From contig CAJUQM010000006.1 of the NCBI GenBank assembly GCA_910588005.1, forward strand, positions 11,851 to 75,850: a stretch of 64,000 nt of DNA, in the 5' to 3' direction. The notes beneath the pieces are model-generated. The model was not told where the DNA came from. It was given only the letters and a program-made list of their open reading frames with translations, and did not search any database. Made by a program: the position numbers and the translations under genes. Below are positions 52,875 to 61,849 of the stretch, one piece after another. The first letter of the stretch is position 1, and each line of letters starts with the position of its first letter. Origin of the DNA: an uncultured Oscillibacter sp. (GTDB lineage Bacteria; Bacillota; Clostridia; Oscillospirales; Oscillospiraceae).

Positions 52875-53864
52875 ATGTATATTCCTGAAAAGCTGCTGTT
52901 TTTGAACGAGGAGGATGTCCTGCGCCTTCTGACGCCGGCAGACGCGATTGCCGCGGCGGAGGACATCTTTTACCATACCGGCACAGGAGAGGTGACGGTG
53001 GGAAAAATGGTCATGATGTACGCCGATAAGCAGCGGAGGAATAATTTCCACTCCATGCCCGCTATCCTGCACCACAAGGGTGTCTCCGGTGTCAAGTGGA
53101 TCGACACGTATTCTGATCCCCTGCCTGGATACCCTTTCAGCCACGGCAACCTGGTAATCATCAGCGATGTGCGCACAGGGTCTCCCATCGCCCTGGTGGG
53201 GACCACCAATATCACCACTATGCGCACCGCCGGAGGCCATGGCGTTGTACAGGCAAAACATCTGGCAAATCCAAACCCCCAGGTGCTTTCGGTCTTTGGC
53301 TGCGGCGCCCAGGCCAAGGCTGGAATCTGGGGGTTCCTGGAGGGCTTTCCCTCCCTGCGGCAGCTGCGGCTGTTCAACCGCAGCCGTCAGCCCATGGAGG
53401 AGATCCAAAAGCGCCTCTCTGACCGGATAGAGGTGGTGGTCTGTGACACGCCGGAGGAGGCGGTCTGCGGAAGCAGACTGATTCTGATGGCCTCCGGTGC
53501 TCAGAGTCCCCTGCTGGCAGCGGAGCAGATCCGGCCGGGGACCACGGTGATCGGCATTGAGGGCTTCCGGGATCTGGACCCCCGGCTGGGAAAGTCCGCC
53601 GACAAGTGGTATCTGGGCTATAAGGTGCCGGATACCGATATATTAAACAGCCCCCGTCTGAATCCGGGACTGACCCTGACGATGGACGACGTGTTCGGTG
53701 ATATGACGGAGCTGCTCACCGGAAAAGTCCCGGGCCGGGAGCGGGAGGAGGAAATTATTGTCTCCACCCACATGGGGATGGGCGCCCATGACGTCTGCTG
53801 TGCCGATATTGTCTACCGGCGGGCGCTGGAGAGAGGGATGGGACAGATGCTGCAGCTGACGTAG
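52875..53864 (+). CDS. Ornithine cyclodeaminase/mu-crystallin family enzyme
   Basis: A 329-residue NAD(P)-binding enzyme of the OCD/mu-crystallin family. VKWIDTYSDPLPGYPFSHG, TNITTMRTAGGHGV (substrate and nucleotide contacts), the Rossmann segment LSVFGCGAQAKAG and the C-terminal DDVFGDMTELL are typical. Members reduce imines (ketimine reductase, alanine dehydrogenase) or cyclise ornithine. The ATG at 52875 has AGGAGAGGG upstream. It follows the MITE-like element, which may have replaced its own upstream region. With the opine-type dehydrogenase nearby, imine chemistry in this island is plausible. Confidence 0.85.
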   Translation: MYIPEKLLFLNEEDVLRLLTPADAIAAAEDIFYHTGTGEVTVGKMVMMYADKQRRNNFHSMPAILHHKGVSGVKWIDTYSDPLPGYPFSHGNLVIISDVRTGSPIALVGTTNITTMRTAGGHGVVQAKHLANPNPQVLSVFGCGAQAKAGIWGFLEGFPSLRQLRLFNRSRQPMEEIQKRLSDRIEVVVCDTPEEAVCGSRLILMASGAQSPLLAAEQIRPGTTVIGIEGFRDLDPRLGKSADKWYLGYKVPDTDILNSPRLNPGLTLTMDDVFGDMTELLTGKVPGREREEEIIVSTHMGMGAHDVCCADIVYRRALERGMGQMLQLT

Positions 53865-54014
53865 GGGAGGACCGGCTGACATTGATTGGTCTCTGAGAAT
53901 TTCGAGCCAGGCGCGCCTAAGTCCTCTGCGGGGATATGGCGTCCGGCCGTGGACAGGTTCCACCGGGGTGCGGCGGGAAACGGCTGTGCCTTCCATTGAG
54001 AAAAGAGGTTCATT

Positions 54015-54584
54015 ATGAAACGATATGATCTGCGTACATTAATTTTTTTGGCCCTGTGCTGTGACTTGGGACTCTTCTCCAAACGGCTGATCAGTCCCGC
54101 CGCGAACCTTGTGACAGACGCCCTGCATATTCCCGGCGGTGTGGGTACCAGCTTCTCCCTCATGTTTCTGGTCATTGCGGCCGTGGTGATTCGAAAAAGG
54201 GGCTGCGCCGCGGTTATGGGCGCAGTACAGAGCGTGATTGCTTTGAGCCTGGGTATGGTGGGCAGTATGGGGGCGCTCTCCGCCATCGGCTATATCATGC
54301 CGGGTGTGATGATCGACTTTTTGATGCTGGCGCTGAAGCACACGCCCCTCCCTATGAAAGAGCGCATGGTGTGCATGAATGCCGCCGCCGCGGTCTGCGC
54401 GTCCCTGACGGCGAATGTGATTGTCTTCCGCCTCGGCGGGGCAGCGCTTCTGCTGTATCTCTGTGTCTCCGCTACGACAGGGACCCTGTGCGGCTGCCTG
54501 GGGGCGAGGATTGTTCAAAAGCTGACCCCTGTCTTTGGCAATACCGGCGGCTGTGGCACAAAATGGAAGGAGAGGGCAGTATGA
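54015..54584 (+). CDS. ECF-type transporter S component (HepS1/Gx-like)
   Basis: A 189-residue membrane protein with five to six helices and short loops, the size and style of energy-coupling-factor S components and the related Gx/heptaprenyl-diphosphate-synthase-I-like family. The vitamin or metal it would bind is not visible. Its stop overlaps the next gene's ATG (ATGA). The following genes concern molybdenum cofactor, so a cofactor-linked substrate is possible. No T or A component is encoded here. Confidence 0.65.
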   Translation: MKRYDLRTLIFLALCCDLGLFSKRLISPAANLVTDALHIPGGVGTSFSLMFLVIAAVVIRKRGCAAVMGAVQSVIALSLGMVGSMGALSAIGYIMPGVMIDFLMLALKHTPLPMKERMVCMNAAAAVCASLTANVIVFRLGGAALLLYLCVSATTGTLCGCLGARIVQKLTPVFGNTGGCGTKWKERAV

Positions 54585-55033
54585 AAAAGAACAGAGTTGG
54601 TTTGCTGGCGGGAGCCGTCCTGGTGCTTGTGACAGTGGTAGCGGCCGCGATCCACCTCACCGGGAGAATTTCACCGGCGGAGGGCGCTTTGTACATTGAA
54701 AAAGACGGGAGATCAACGGAGCTTGCTATTTCGGACATGGCGCTGGAGCCGGTCCGGGGGACTGTGGTTAACGGCAAGGGGGAGACCCGCAGCATTGACG
54801 GCCGGGGCTTTCCGCTCGCTGCCCTTTTGGAGCGGGTGGAGATGCAGGCAGACCGCCAGGTGACTGTGACGGCGGATGATGAGTACAGCGCCGTGGTGAC
54901 AGCGGAGGAACTGGCCGCGCCTGACAAGGTCTATCTCATTGCGCAGGAGGAAGACGGCGTGCAGCTGGTGGTGTTTGGAGATGCCAACAGTAAGCGAAAC
55001 GTGTCTAATGTGGTGCGGGTAACAGTGGAATGA
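54581..55033 (+). CDS. Exported protein with Moco-binding-like (sulfite-oxidase-type) domain
   Basis: A 150-residue protein with one N-terminal membrane helix (about 8-27). A small domain follows, RGFPLAALLERVEMQADRQV and SAVVTAEELAAPDKVYLI, reminiscent of the sulfite-oxidase/YedY molybdopterin-binding fold in shortened form. The conserved active-site Cys of that fold is not seen, so it may bind rather than catalyse. It is coupled by ATGA overlaps to both neighbours. Confidence 0.6.
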   Translation: MKKNRVGLLAGAVLVLVTVVAAAIHLTGRISPAEGALYIEKDGRSTELAISDMALEPVRGTVVNGKGETRSIDGRGFPLAALLERVEMQADRQVTVTADDEYSAVVTAEELAAPDKVYLIAQEEDGVQLVVFGDANSKRNVSNVVRVTVE

Positions 55034-56187
55034 TTCCCTTTTTTAGCCGCAGGAACCAGGTGTATCCGGTTCTCCGGCAGGGCAGGGGCGCTGTGGAAAA
55101 GCACTTTTTGTCTTTGGAGGACTGGCGGAGAGAGGATGCCCTCTACACGCTTCTAAAAGACCTGCTGCCCCTGCCGGAGGTGCTGGAGAGCAGGCCGGGC
55201 TGCCTGACGCTGTCCCTCTGTCCCGCGCCGACGCTGCTGGAAGTGCTGGAGGAACAGGAGCGCTCCGAATTTTCACCCCTTCCATGGAAGTCTTTGGGCG
55301 CCTGGCTGCGGCGCTGCGGCGCCCTCTGCGGCCGGCTGCCCCTGGACGGAAATCTGCGCAACTTCCTGTGGGACGGCGGTCAGATTCTGGCACTGGATCT
55401 GGAGAGCTTTCACACTGCGCCTTTGACAGAATGCGGCGCTGCTATCATCGCCGCGCTCCTCTCCTATAAGCCGGAAGGGACTCCTGTCAAGCGGATGGCT
55501 GCGGCCCTGCTGGCAGCGGAGCTGGAGGTTACGGATCGTGCCATAGGTGCCGCCGCAGAGGCACTGGCCCTCCGGCGAGGGGGAGGGAAGGCCTGTGCTT
55601 TCAGCGGGATTGTTTTGGCCGGGGGAATGTCCCGCAGAATGGGGCGCAATAAGGACGGGCTGATGCTGGGGGACAAGACGCTGCTCCAATGGCAGGTGGG
55701 GAAGCTGCGGAGCCTGGGGATCACGGATATACTGATCTCAGGGGGACAGCACCTCTCACAGCCGGGGATCCGGACAGTGCCGGACATTTTCCCGCGGCGG
55801 GGACCCTTGGGGGGACTGCACGCCTGCCTAAAAGAGGCGGAAAATCCGCAATGTGTGGTCCTGAGCGTGGATGTGCCGCTGGTGCCGGTGAATGCGCTTG
55901 CCCAGCTTTGCCGGAGTTACGGGGGCGGTGTGACGGCACTGCGCTGCGGAGAAAAGACGGAGCCGTTAATTGGCGTATATGCGAGCGGTCTCTCTGCAAA
56001 AATTTATCCGCTGATTGAAAAGGGCGGCGCCCCGGTGCGGAGTTTACAGACGGCCGGCAGGTGGGAGTTCTTCGACTATTTGGGACCGGTGGAGTACCTG
56101 CGGAACTGCAATACGCCGGAGAGTTTTCAGGCGGTGAAGGACCTGCTGGAAGCATACACGGAAAAGGGCGTGCCGCTGTGCTTTTAG
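55030..56187 (+). CDS. mobA: Kinase-like domain fused to MobA-type guanylyltransferase
   Basis: A 385-residue fusion. Residues 190-385 are MobA-like, with FSGIVLAGGMSRRMGRNKDG (nucleotide-binding loop) and the segment VVLSVDVPLVPV. That domain would attach GMP to molybdopterin, as needed by the DMSO-reductase-family enzyme upstream. Residues 1-185 resemble a shortened protein-kinase/aminoglycoside-phosphotransferase fold: VEKHF as possible ATP-Lys site, DGNLRNFLW as catalytic loop and LALDLES as metal loop. Such a fusion is not standard for MobA (about 195 residues). Start coupled by ATGA overlap. Confidence 0.8.
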   Translation: MIPFFSRRNQVYPVLRQGRGAVEKHFLSLEDWRREDALYTLLKDLLPLPEVLESRPGCLTLSLCPAPTLLEVLEEQERSEFSPLPWKSLGAWLRRCGALCGRLPLDGNLRNFLWDGGQILALDLESFHTAPLTECGAAIIAALLSYKPEGTPVKRMAAALLAAELEVTDRAIGAAAEALALRRGGGKACAFSGIVLAGGMSRRMGRNKDGLMLGDKTLLQWQVGKLRSLGITDILISGGQHLSQPGIRTVPDIFPRRGPLGGLHACLKEAENPQCVVLSVDVPLVPVNALAQLCRSYGGGVTALRCGEKTEPLIGVYASGLSAKIYPLIEKGGAPVRSLQTAGRWEFFDYLGPVEYLRNCNTPESFQAVKDLLEAYTEKGVPLCF

Positions 56188-56686
56188 GCGGGTGTGCTCA
56201 AAGCAAAAAAAGTCAGAATTCACAGGATAGGCGGCAGCGGCATGGAGAATCCCTCTATGCCGCTGCCGCCTATGCGGCCGGCAAGCCGCGTGAACCCTGG
56301 TGGAATAAGCCTGGGGATGGGGCGGACAGGCAGGTCTCCGGGGCGGCGCCAGGGAGTCTCGGCGGCGGAGACGGCACTGCCCGGATTCTGCCGCCACATC
56401 TTGGCGTGCCCTTTTCACTGTGGGCAGCTTTTAGAGAGCGGCAATCTGCTCCAAGCCCCTTTCCTAGGCCTTGGAGGCGAAATAAGCCCGCCTGTTCCGG
56501 GCCTGGAACTCCCCGGCAAAGACAGTTTCCTGGTTTTTCTCAGCCTGCGTTCCGGCGCATGCGGACATGATAGATTCCGCAAAAACTTTTGTAGAATTTT
56601 ACAGTGATCTATGGTATCCTGAAAAAAGATCCAGACAGGGGGACCGCGGAAGGCGGCGATGTGGAGGAGGAGAGGAGGAGATCACC
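56188..56686. other. Intergenic region with a perfect 17-bp hairpin
   Basis: The only clear feature is a perfect stem ATAGGCGGCAGCGGCAT (56227-56243) with its complement at 56257-56273. It lacks a T-run but lies 40 bp after the mobA stop and probably terminates or stabilises that transcript. The remaining 400 bp show no gene; sequence just before the response-regulator gene is rich in GGAGG. Confidence 0.5.
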
Positions 56687-58309
56687 TTGCTGCGCGTATT
56701 TCTGGTAGAGGACGAGAGCATTATCCGGGAGACCTTGCGGGACACGGTTCCATGGGTCCAGTGCGGCTACACGTTCGCCGGGGAGGCCGGGGACGGGGAG
56801 ATGGCCCTGCCCCTGATCCGCCAGGTGAAGCCGGATGTACTGATCACCGATATCCGGATGCCCTTTATGGATGGGCTGGCCCTCAGTGAGCTGGTCAGCC
56901 GGGAGTTTCCGGAGATGAAGATCGTTATCATCTCCGGCTACGATGATTTTGAATATGCCCAGCAGGCTATCAGCATCGGCGTGGAGCGGTACCTCTTAAA
57001 GCCCATTACAAAAAACGCCCTTTTGGGCGTGCTGGAGGAGATCAAGGAGAAGATCGAGGGGGAGCGGGCCAACCGGAGCTATCTGGCCCAGTTTCACCAG
57101 GAGGCGGAGGAGTATGAGCAGTACACCCGCCGGGTGTTTTTTGAGCGGATGGTGGCCGGACAGCTGTCGGTGCAGCAGATCTACGAGACGGCGGCCAAGC
57201 TGGACATCGATCTCCGGGCCCAGTGCTACACCATCGCCCTGTTCTCTGTACTGCCGGAGAGTTCCGCCTCGGCGGAAGGCTACTCGGAGCCGGGGGCCAG
57301 GCTGCGGGACGCTCTGCTGGAGCATTTTCTCAAGTATCCGGAGTATGTCCTTCTGCGGTGGAACCTAACCACCTATGCGGTGCTTTTAAAGGGGGACACC
57401 GACCGGATGGAGGAGTTGTCCCGGCGCTGTGTGGACACCGTCCGCAGCCGGTACGAGGCCTACGCTCCGGATCAGAGCTGGTATGTGGCCGTGGGGCGGC
57501 TCACCCAGCGGCTCAGCACCCTGCCTGCCTGTTTTGAGGAGGTCTCCCGCCTGTGGGCCTACCGGCACATTCTGCCTCAGCAGCATGTGCTGACGGCGGA
57601 CACCGTCAGCTTTCTCACCGGCACCGGCGGTGATTGCCAGTTGGACCAGCTGGATGCGGGGAAAGTGGACCCGGCGATCCTCACCGGTGTGATGCAGAGC
57701 GCCAGCGCCCAGGAGATCCCGAGCTTTGCCGACGAGTATCTCCACAGTGTGGAGGAGGCCCTGGACTCCAAGCCCTTCTGCCAGTATCTCATGCTCTCCG
57801 TCCGTTTTACGGCGGCCCGGTTTGCCGCGTCCCTGGGAGTGTCCCAGCAGGAGGCCTTCGCACCCTTGACCTGTCTGGGACTGGTGGGGCGGAACGTGAC
57901 GGCCGCGGATCTGAGGGACTACCTCTCTGCCATTTTGCTGCGGATCGTGGAGCTGAGAGACCGGGCGGCCAACAGCCAGTTCCGAAGCCTTCTCAAGCAG
58001 GCCGTGGCCTATATCGACCGCCGCTTTACCGATGAGACCCTCTCTTTGAACCAGGTGGCCCGGGAGGTGAACATCTCCGCCAACTACCTCTCCGCAGTGT
58101 TCAGCCAGGAGATGGGAGCTACCTTTACGGAGTACGTCACCGGTAAGCGGATGGATCTGGCAAAAAATCTGCTGCGGACTACGGACAAGCGCTCCGGAGA
58201 GGTGGCCGCAGCGGTGGGGTATAAGGACCCCCACTATTTCAGCTTTCTCTTCAAGAAGACCCAGGGCTGCACGCCTCGGGACTACCGCGGGGGAGGGAGG
58301 CGCCCATGA
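56687..58309 (+). CDS. AraC-type response regulator (YesN-like)
   Basis: A 540-residue two-component regulator. The receiver domain (1-120) has the acidic pair E8/D9, phospho-acceptor D55 (LITDIRMP) and the conserved Lys in LLKPI. A long middle domain of unknown fold follows (about 150-400). A C-terminal AraC-type double helix-turn-helix (about 435-535; VAREVNISANYLSAVFSQ and VAAAVGYKDPHYFSFLFKK) binds DNA. The TTG at 56687 has GGAGG 8 nt upstream; the open frame further 5' has no homology. It overlaps the kinase gene by 4 nt. Confidence 0.9.
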   Translation: MLRVFLVEDESIIRETLRDTVPWVQCGYTFAGEAGDGEMALPLIRQVKPDVLITDIRMPFMDGLALSELVSREFPEMKIVIISGYDDFEYAQQAISIGVERYLLKPITKNALLGVLEEIKEKIEGERANRSYLAQFHQEAEEYEQYTRRVFFERMVAGQLSVQQIYETAAKLDIDLRAQCYTIALFSVLPESSASAEGYSEPGARLRDALLEHFLKYPEYVLLRWNLTTYAVLLKGDTDRMEELSRRCVDTVRSRYEAYAPDQSWYVAVGRLTQRLSTLPACFEEVSRLWAYRHILPQQHVLTADTVSFLTGTGGDCQLDQLDAGKVDPAILTGVMQSASAQEIPSFADEYLHSVEEALDSKPFCQYLMLSVRFTAARFAASLGVSQQEAFAPLTCLGLVGRNVTAADLRDYLSAILLRIVELRDRAANSQFRSLLKQAVAYIDRRFTDETLSLNQVAREVNISANYLSAVFSQEMGATFTEYVTGKRMDLAKNLLRTTDKRSGEVAAAVGYKDPHYFSFLFKKTQGCTPRDYRGGGRRP

Positions 58310-59724
58310 GCCGCCGGGATTCCATTCAGAGCCGGATGCACCGCCTGGTGGTGATCTTCTGCGTGTTCCTGGCGGCGGTTTTGGCGGTGATGCTGGTGCT
58401 GGTGCTGGCCCACAACAGCCAGTACAAAGGCCTTTTGTACAATGTGACCACCGCTTCGGAGTTCAACCAGGACTTTAAGGAGAACATCGACCTGAAGATG
58501 TACTACTACGTTATCGAGAGCCAGTACTCCGAGGGGCTGCCCATTGAGGAGGTGAAGGCGGCCCAGAACTTGGCCCGGGACCTGCTGAGCAGCACCAGCC
58601 AGAAAGACAGCCTGCGGGCCGTCACCAGTGTGCTAGACCTGTGCGAGAACCTGGAGGAGAAGATCTATCAAATCGAGCAGACCCAGAGCTACGACGGGCG
58701 GCAGATGCAGCTGGAGAACAACGTCTATGTGCTCACCGCCATGATTCAGGAGTACATGTACAACTATCTCTACTGCGAGTCTGTCCAGCTGAATTTACTC
58801 CAGCAGCAGATCTCCAGGCAGATCGCGGCGGAGATCTGCCTGGTGCTGGCGCTGACGGCCGCCCTGGTCCTTCTGCTGGCCCGCTACAGCGTCCGTCTGG
58901 CCGGGTCGGTCACGCAGCCGGTGGTGGATCTCAGCCGCCGGGCGGAGGACGTGATCGGCGGGGACCTGACGGTCCGGGAGCCGGTCCGGTCGGAGACCTA
59001 TGAGATCCGCACCCTCAGTGAGGGCATGGAGCAGATGATCTCCCGGATCAACGCCCAGATTCAGGAGATCACTCAGAAGCAGGCCAGCCTCCGCAGAACG
59101 GAGCTGGCGCTGCTCCAGGCTCAGATCAACCCTCACTTTCTCTACAACACCATGGACACCATTATCTGGCTCATCGAGGCGGACCGGCATCAGGCGGCGG
59201 TGGAGATGGTCTCCAATCTCTCGGATTTCTTCCGTCATTCCCTGAGCCGCGGCGAGGATGTCATCACCCTGGGGGAGGAGGAGCGGCATGTCCGCAGCTA
59301 CCTCCAGATCCAGCAGGCCCGCTACAAGGATATTATGGAGTACGCCATCTGCATCGATCCCGGCCTGCAGAGGGCCAGGCTTCCCAAGCTGACGCTGCAG
59401 CCCCTGGTGGAAAATGCCCTGTACCACGGCATCAAGCTCAAGCGGGGCAAGGGCTGCATCTATGTCACCAGCCGGGTGGAGGGGACGGATATTCTCATCC
59501 AGATCACTGATGACGGCGCGGGCATGGCACCGGCGCGGCTGGCGGAGTTGAGCCGGGCGTTGGAGACCGGAGAGCGGGTGGGTTTTGGCCTGGTGACGGT
59601 CCATGAGCGGCTGCGGCTGCTGTTCGGTCCGCCCTATGGACTGACGCTGTCCAGCCGCCAAGGCGTGGGGACCACCGTGACGGTGCGCATTCCCTGCGGC
59701 GGGGAAGAGGGGGCGGAGATGTGA
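58306..59724 (+). CDS. Sensor histidine kinase (YesM-like)
   Basis: A 472-residue membrane kinase. Helices near 13-35 and 172-192 flank an extracytoplasmic sensor domain of about 135 residues. HAMP follows, then the dimerisation domain with phospho-acceptor H277 in INPHFLYNTM, N-box LQPLVENALYHGI, G-box DDGAGMAPARLAEL and GFGLVTVHERLR. It would phosphorylate the preceding regulator. Its stop overlaps the GTG of the sugar-binding lipoprotein, which may be its ligand-binding partner. Confidence 0.92.
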   Translation: MSRRDSIQSRMHRLVVIFCVFLAAVLAVMLVLVLAHNSQYKGLLYNVTTASEFNQDFKENIDLKMYYYVIESQYSEGLPIEEVKAAQNLARDLLSSTSQKDSLRAVTSVLDLCENLEEKIYQIEQTQSYDGRQMQLENNVYVLTAMIQEYMYNYLYCESVQLNLLQQQISRQIAAEICLVLALTAALVLLLARYSVRLAGSVTQPVVDLSRRAEDVIGGDLTVREPVRSETYEIRTLSEGMEQMISRINAQIQEITQKQASLRRTELALLQAQINPHFLYNTMDTIIWLIEADRHQAAVEMVSNLSDFFRHSLSRGEDVITLGEEERHVRSYLQIQQARYKDIMEYAICIDPGLQRARLPKLTLQPLVENALYHGIKLKRGKGCIYVTSRVEGTDILIQITDDGAGMAPARLAELSRALETGERVGFGLVTVHERLRLLFGPPYGLTLSSRQGVGTTVTVRIPCGGEEGAEM

Positions 59725-60716
59725 AAAAGACACTTTTGGCCGTGACAGCGCTGGCGGTCATGGCGTTCGGCTCCGCTTGCGGAGCCGGGCAGGATCTTCC
59801 CGGAGATCCTGCCGGGGAAGAGCTGGTGGTTGTGGGTATGAGCCAGGTGGGGGCGGAGTCCGACTGGCGGGTTGCCAACTCTGAGTCCATGAAGGCGGTG
59901 TTCACGGAGGAGAACGGATACCGTCTCCTGTTTGAGGACGCCCGGCAGAAACAGGAGAACCAGATCACCGCCATCCGCCGCTTTATTCAGCAGCAGGTGG
60001 ACTATATCGTTCTGATGCCCATCAGTGAGACCGGCTGGGACTCCGTGCTCCAGGAGGCCCGGGAGGCGGGGATCCCTGTGATCCTGGTGGACCGCATGGT
60101 GGATGTGGAGGACGAGAGTCTCTACGTGGCCCATATCGGCTCAGACTTTTGGAGAGAGGGGGAGGCCGCCGTGGACTGGATCGCGGGGACCTATCCGGAC
60201 AGGGGTACGCCGGTGCGTATCGTCCACATCCAAGGGACCCTGGGTTCCACTGCGCAGCTGGGGCGGACGGCAGCTCTGGTGGAGGCCGCGGAGGCCCATG
60301 AGAGCTGGGAGCTGCTGGCTCAACTGGACGGGGACTTTACCCAGGCTAAGGCCTATGAGGTTATGACTGAGTACCTCGAGCGCCTGCCGGCCGGGTACGA
60401 GATCGATGTGGTCTACTGCGAAAATGACAACGAGGCCTTCGGCGCCATCCAGGCCTTGGAGGAGGGGGGATATATCTGTGGCAGCGGTGGCGTGGATGTC
60501 ATCACCTTTGACGCCACCCGCAATGCGCTGACGGAGTGCATGAAGGGTCGGATCTCCCTGGCTGTGGAGTGCAATCCGCTGCTGGGTCCGCTGGTGGAGG
60601 AGACCATCCAGGCCTTGGAGGCGGGACAGACTCCGGAACGGCACCGGTACGCAGAGGAGCGGACGTTCACGCCGGACCAACTGACGGAGGCGTTTATTGC
60701 GGGCCGGACATACTGA
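59721..60716 (+). CDS. Sugar-binding lipoprotein linked to the two-component system
   Basis: A 331-residue periplasmic-binding-protein-I-like lipoprotein. The signal peptide ends at lipobox FGSAC (C20), then a two-lobed sugar-binding fold related to YtfQ/RbsB (VVVGMSQVGAESDWR, LMPISETGWDSVL, ILVDRMVDVE). GTG start, overlapping the kinase stop as GTGA. No permease follows; a terminator does. It is a distant paralogue of the binding protein at 62383, and by position probably presents sugar to the adjacent sensor kinase. Confidence 0.85.
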   Translation: MKKTLLAVTALAVMAFGSACGAGQDLPGDPAGEELVVVGMSQVGAESDWRVANSESMKAVFTEENGYRLLFEDARQKQENQITAIRRFIQQQVDYIVLMPISETGWDSVLQEAREAGIPVILVDRMVDVEDESLYVAHIGSDFWREGEAAVDWIAGTYPDRGTPVRIVHIQGTLGSTAQLGRTAALVEAAEAHESWELLAQLDGDFTQAKAYEVMTEYLERLPAGYEIDVVYCENDNEAFGAIQALEEGGYICGSGGVDVITFDATRNALTECMKGRISLAVECNPLLGPLVEETIQALEAGQTPERHRYAEERTFTPDQLTEAFIAGRTY

Positions 60717-60722
60717 GAAAGA

Positions 60723-60755
60723 GGGACCGGGGCAGTTTTTCGCCCCGGTCCCTTT
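60723..60755. terminator. Bidirectional terminator between convergent genes
   Basis: GGGACCGGGGC (60723-60733) pairs perfectly with GCCCCGGTCCC (60742-60752), followed by TTTAT. It separates the binding-protein gene from the convergent repressor gene. Confidence 0.75.
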
Positions 60756-60781
60756 ATCCCTCTTTTGAAATTCAGCTGTCC

Positions 60782-61849
60782 TTAGCCGCTGCCGCGGACA
60801 ATCAGTTCCCACTCCAGGTTTTTGGAATGGGCGGACTCACCCCGCAGCAGGTTCGTCATCTGCTCTGCGGCCACCTGGCCCATACGGCTGCGGTGGCTGA
60901 GGGAGGTGATCGGCACGGGGGCGATCTGGCTGAGATAGCTGTTGTCAAAGCTGACTACTGAGACCTCCTCCGGCACCCGGCGGCCCGCCGCCAGCAGCAC
61001 CCGGATCAGGTGGAATGCGATCTCATCATTGTAGCAGATTACGGCTGAGGCCCCCTCCAGCCGTTTTTGCAGAAAGGACGCCAGCAAGCGGTCATCCTTT
61101 TCCTCCAGCAGGTGGCGGCGGTCCTCGGTGTCATACCAGGCAAAGCGGCCGTCTCGGATGGGGATGCCCACATCCCGGATGGCGGAGACGGCGCCGTGAT
61201 AACGCTGGGGACCCTGGACATCGTCGCTCTTAAAGATACCGGCGATCTCCCTGTGGCCCTGGTCTGTGAGGTGGCGGGCCAGACGGTAGCCGCCGCCGTA
61301 GTTATCGTCCGCCACACAGGGAACACCGGTCAGTTCTCCGTATGCGCCGTGGAGAAAGACCATGGGTGTGCCTGCCTGGCGCAGCCGCTGGTAGAGGTCC
61401 TCGTTGGGTGTGGGCAGGGCGGTCTTGGAACCCTCCACCAAAAGGCCGCTCACCGGTTCCTCCAGCAGCCGCAGGAGGATTTCCCGCTCCGTGCTCACAC
61501 GGTTCTCCGTGGCGTAGACCGCGGTGGAATATCCCTGGCGGGCAAAGACCTCAGAGGCATCGTGGAGGATATTGGGGAAGATGTAGTCGTCCAGGAAGGA
61601 GGTGACCACCGCGATCTGCCGGGGTGCGGTGCCGGGCAGGAGGCCGGTAGTGTAGGAGCCGCTGCCTTGCCGGCGCTGGATCAGCCCCTCCTCTTCCAGA
61701 AGCCGGAGGGCGTGGCGGACGGTCTGGCGGCTCAGCTGGTATTGCCGCGTCAGCTCCAGTTCCGTGGGCAGCTTATAGCCCTTCTGACCGCTGTTCCGAA
61801 GCAGTTCCTCCCGCAGGCGCTCCGCCAGGAGCTGATATTTCATCGGCAT
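60782..61849 (-). CDS. GntR-type regulator with LacI-like sugar-binding domain (AraR-like)
   Basis: A 355-residue repressor. The N-terminal GntR winged helix (1-70) includes TRQYQLSRQTVRHALRLLEE. It is joined to a LacI/RbsB-like effector domain (80-355; AVVTSFLDDYIFPNIL and VSFDNSYLSQIAP). This combination is typical of AraR-type arabinose repressors. It is divergent from the sugar ABC operon and probably controls it. A minus-strand extended -10 TGATATAAT (61892-61900) drives it. The sugar is not established. Confidence 0.88.
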   Translation of the reverse strand: MPMKYQLLAERLREELLRNSGQKGYKLPTELELTRQYQLSRQTVRHALRLLEEEGLIQRRQGSGSYTTGLLPGTAPRQIAVVTSFLDDYIFPNILHDASEVFARQGYSTAVYATENRVSTEREILLRLLEEPVSGLLVEGSKTALPTPNEDLYQRLRQAGTPMVFLHGAYGELTGVPCVADDNYGGGYRLARHLTDQGHREIAGIFKSDDVQGPQRYHGAVSAIRDVGIPIRDGRFAWYDTEDRRHLLEEKDDRLLASFLQKRLEGASAVICYNDEIAFHLIRVLLAAGRRVPEEVSVVSFDNSYLSQIAPVPITSLSHRSRMGQVAAEQMTNLLRGESAHSKNLEWELIVRGSG

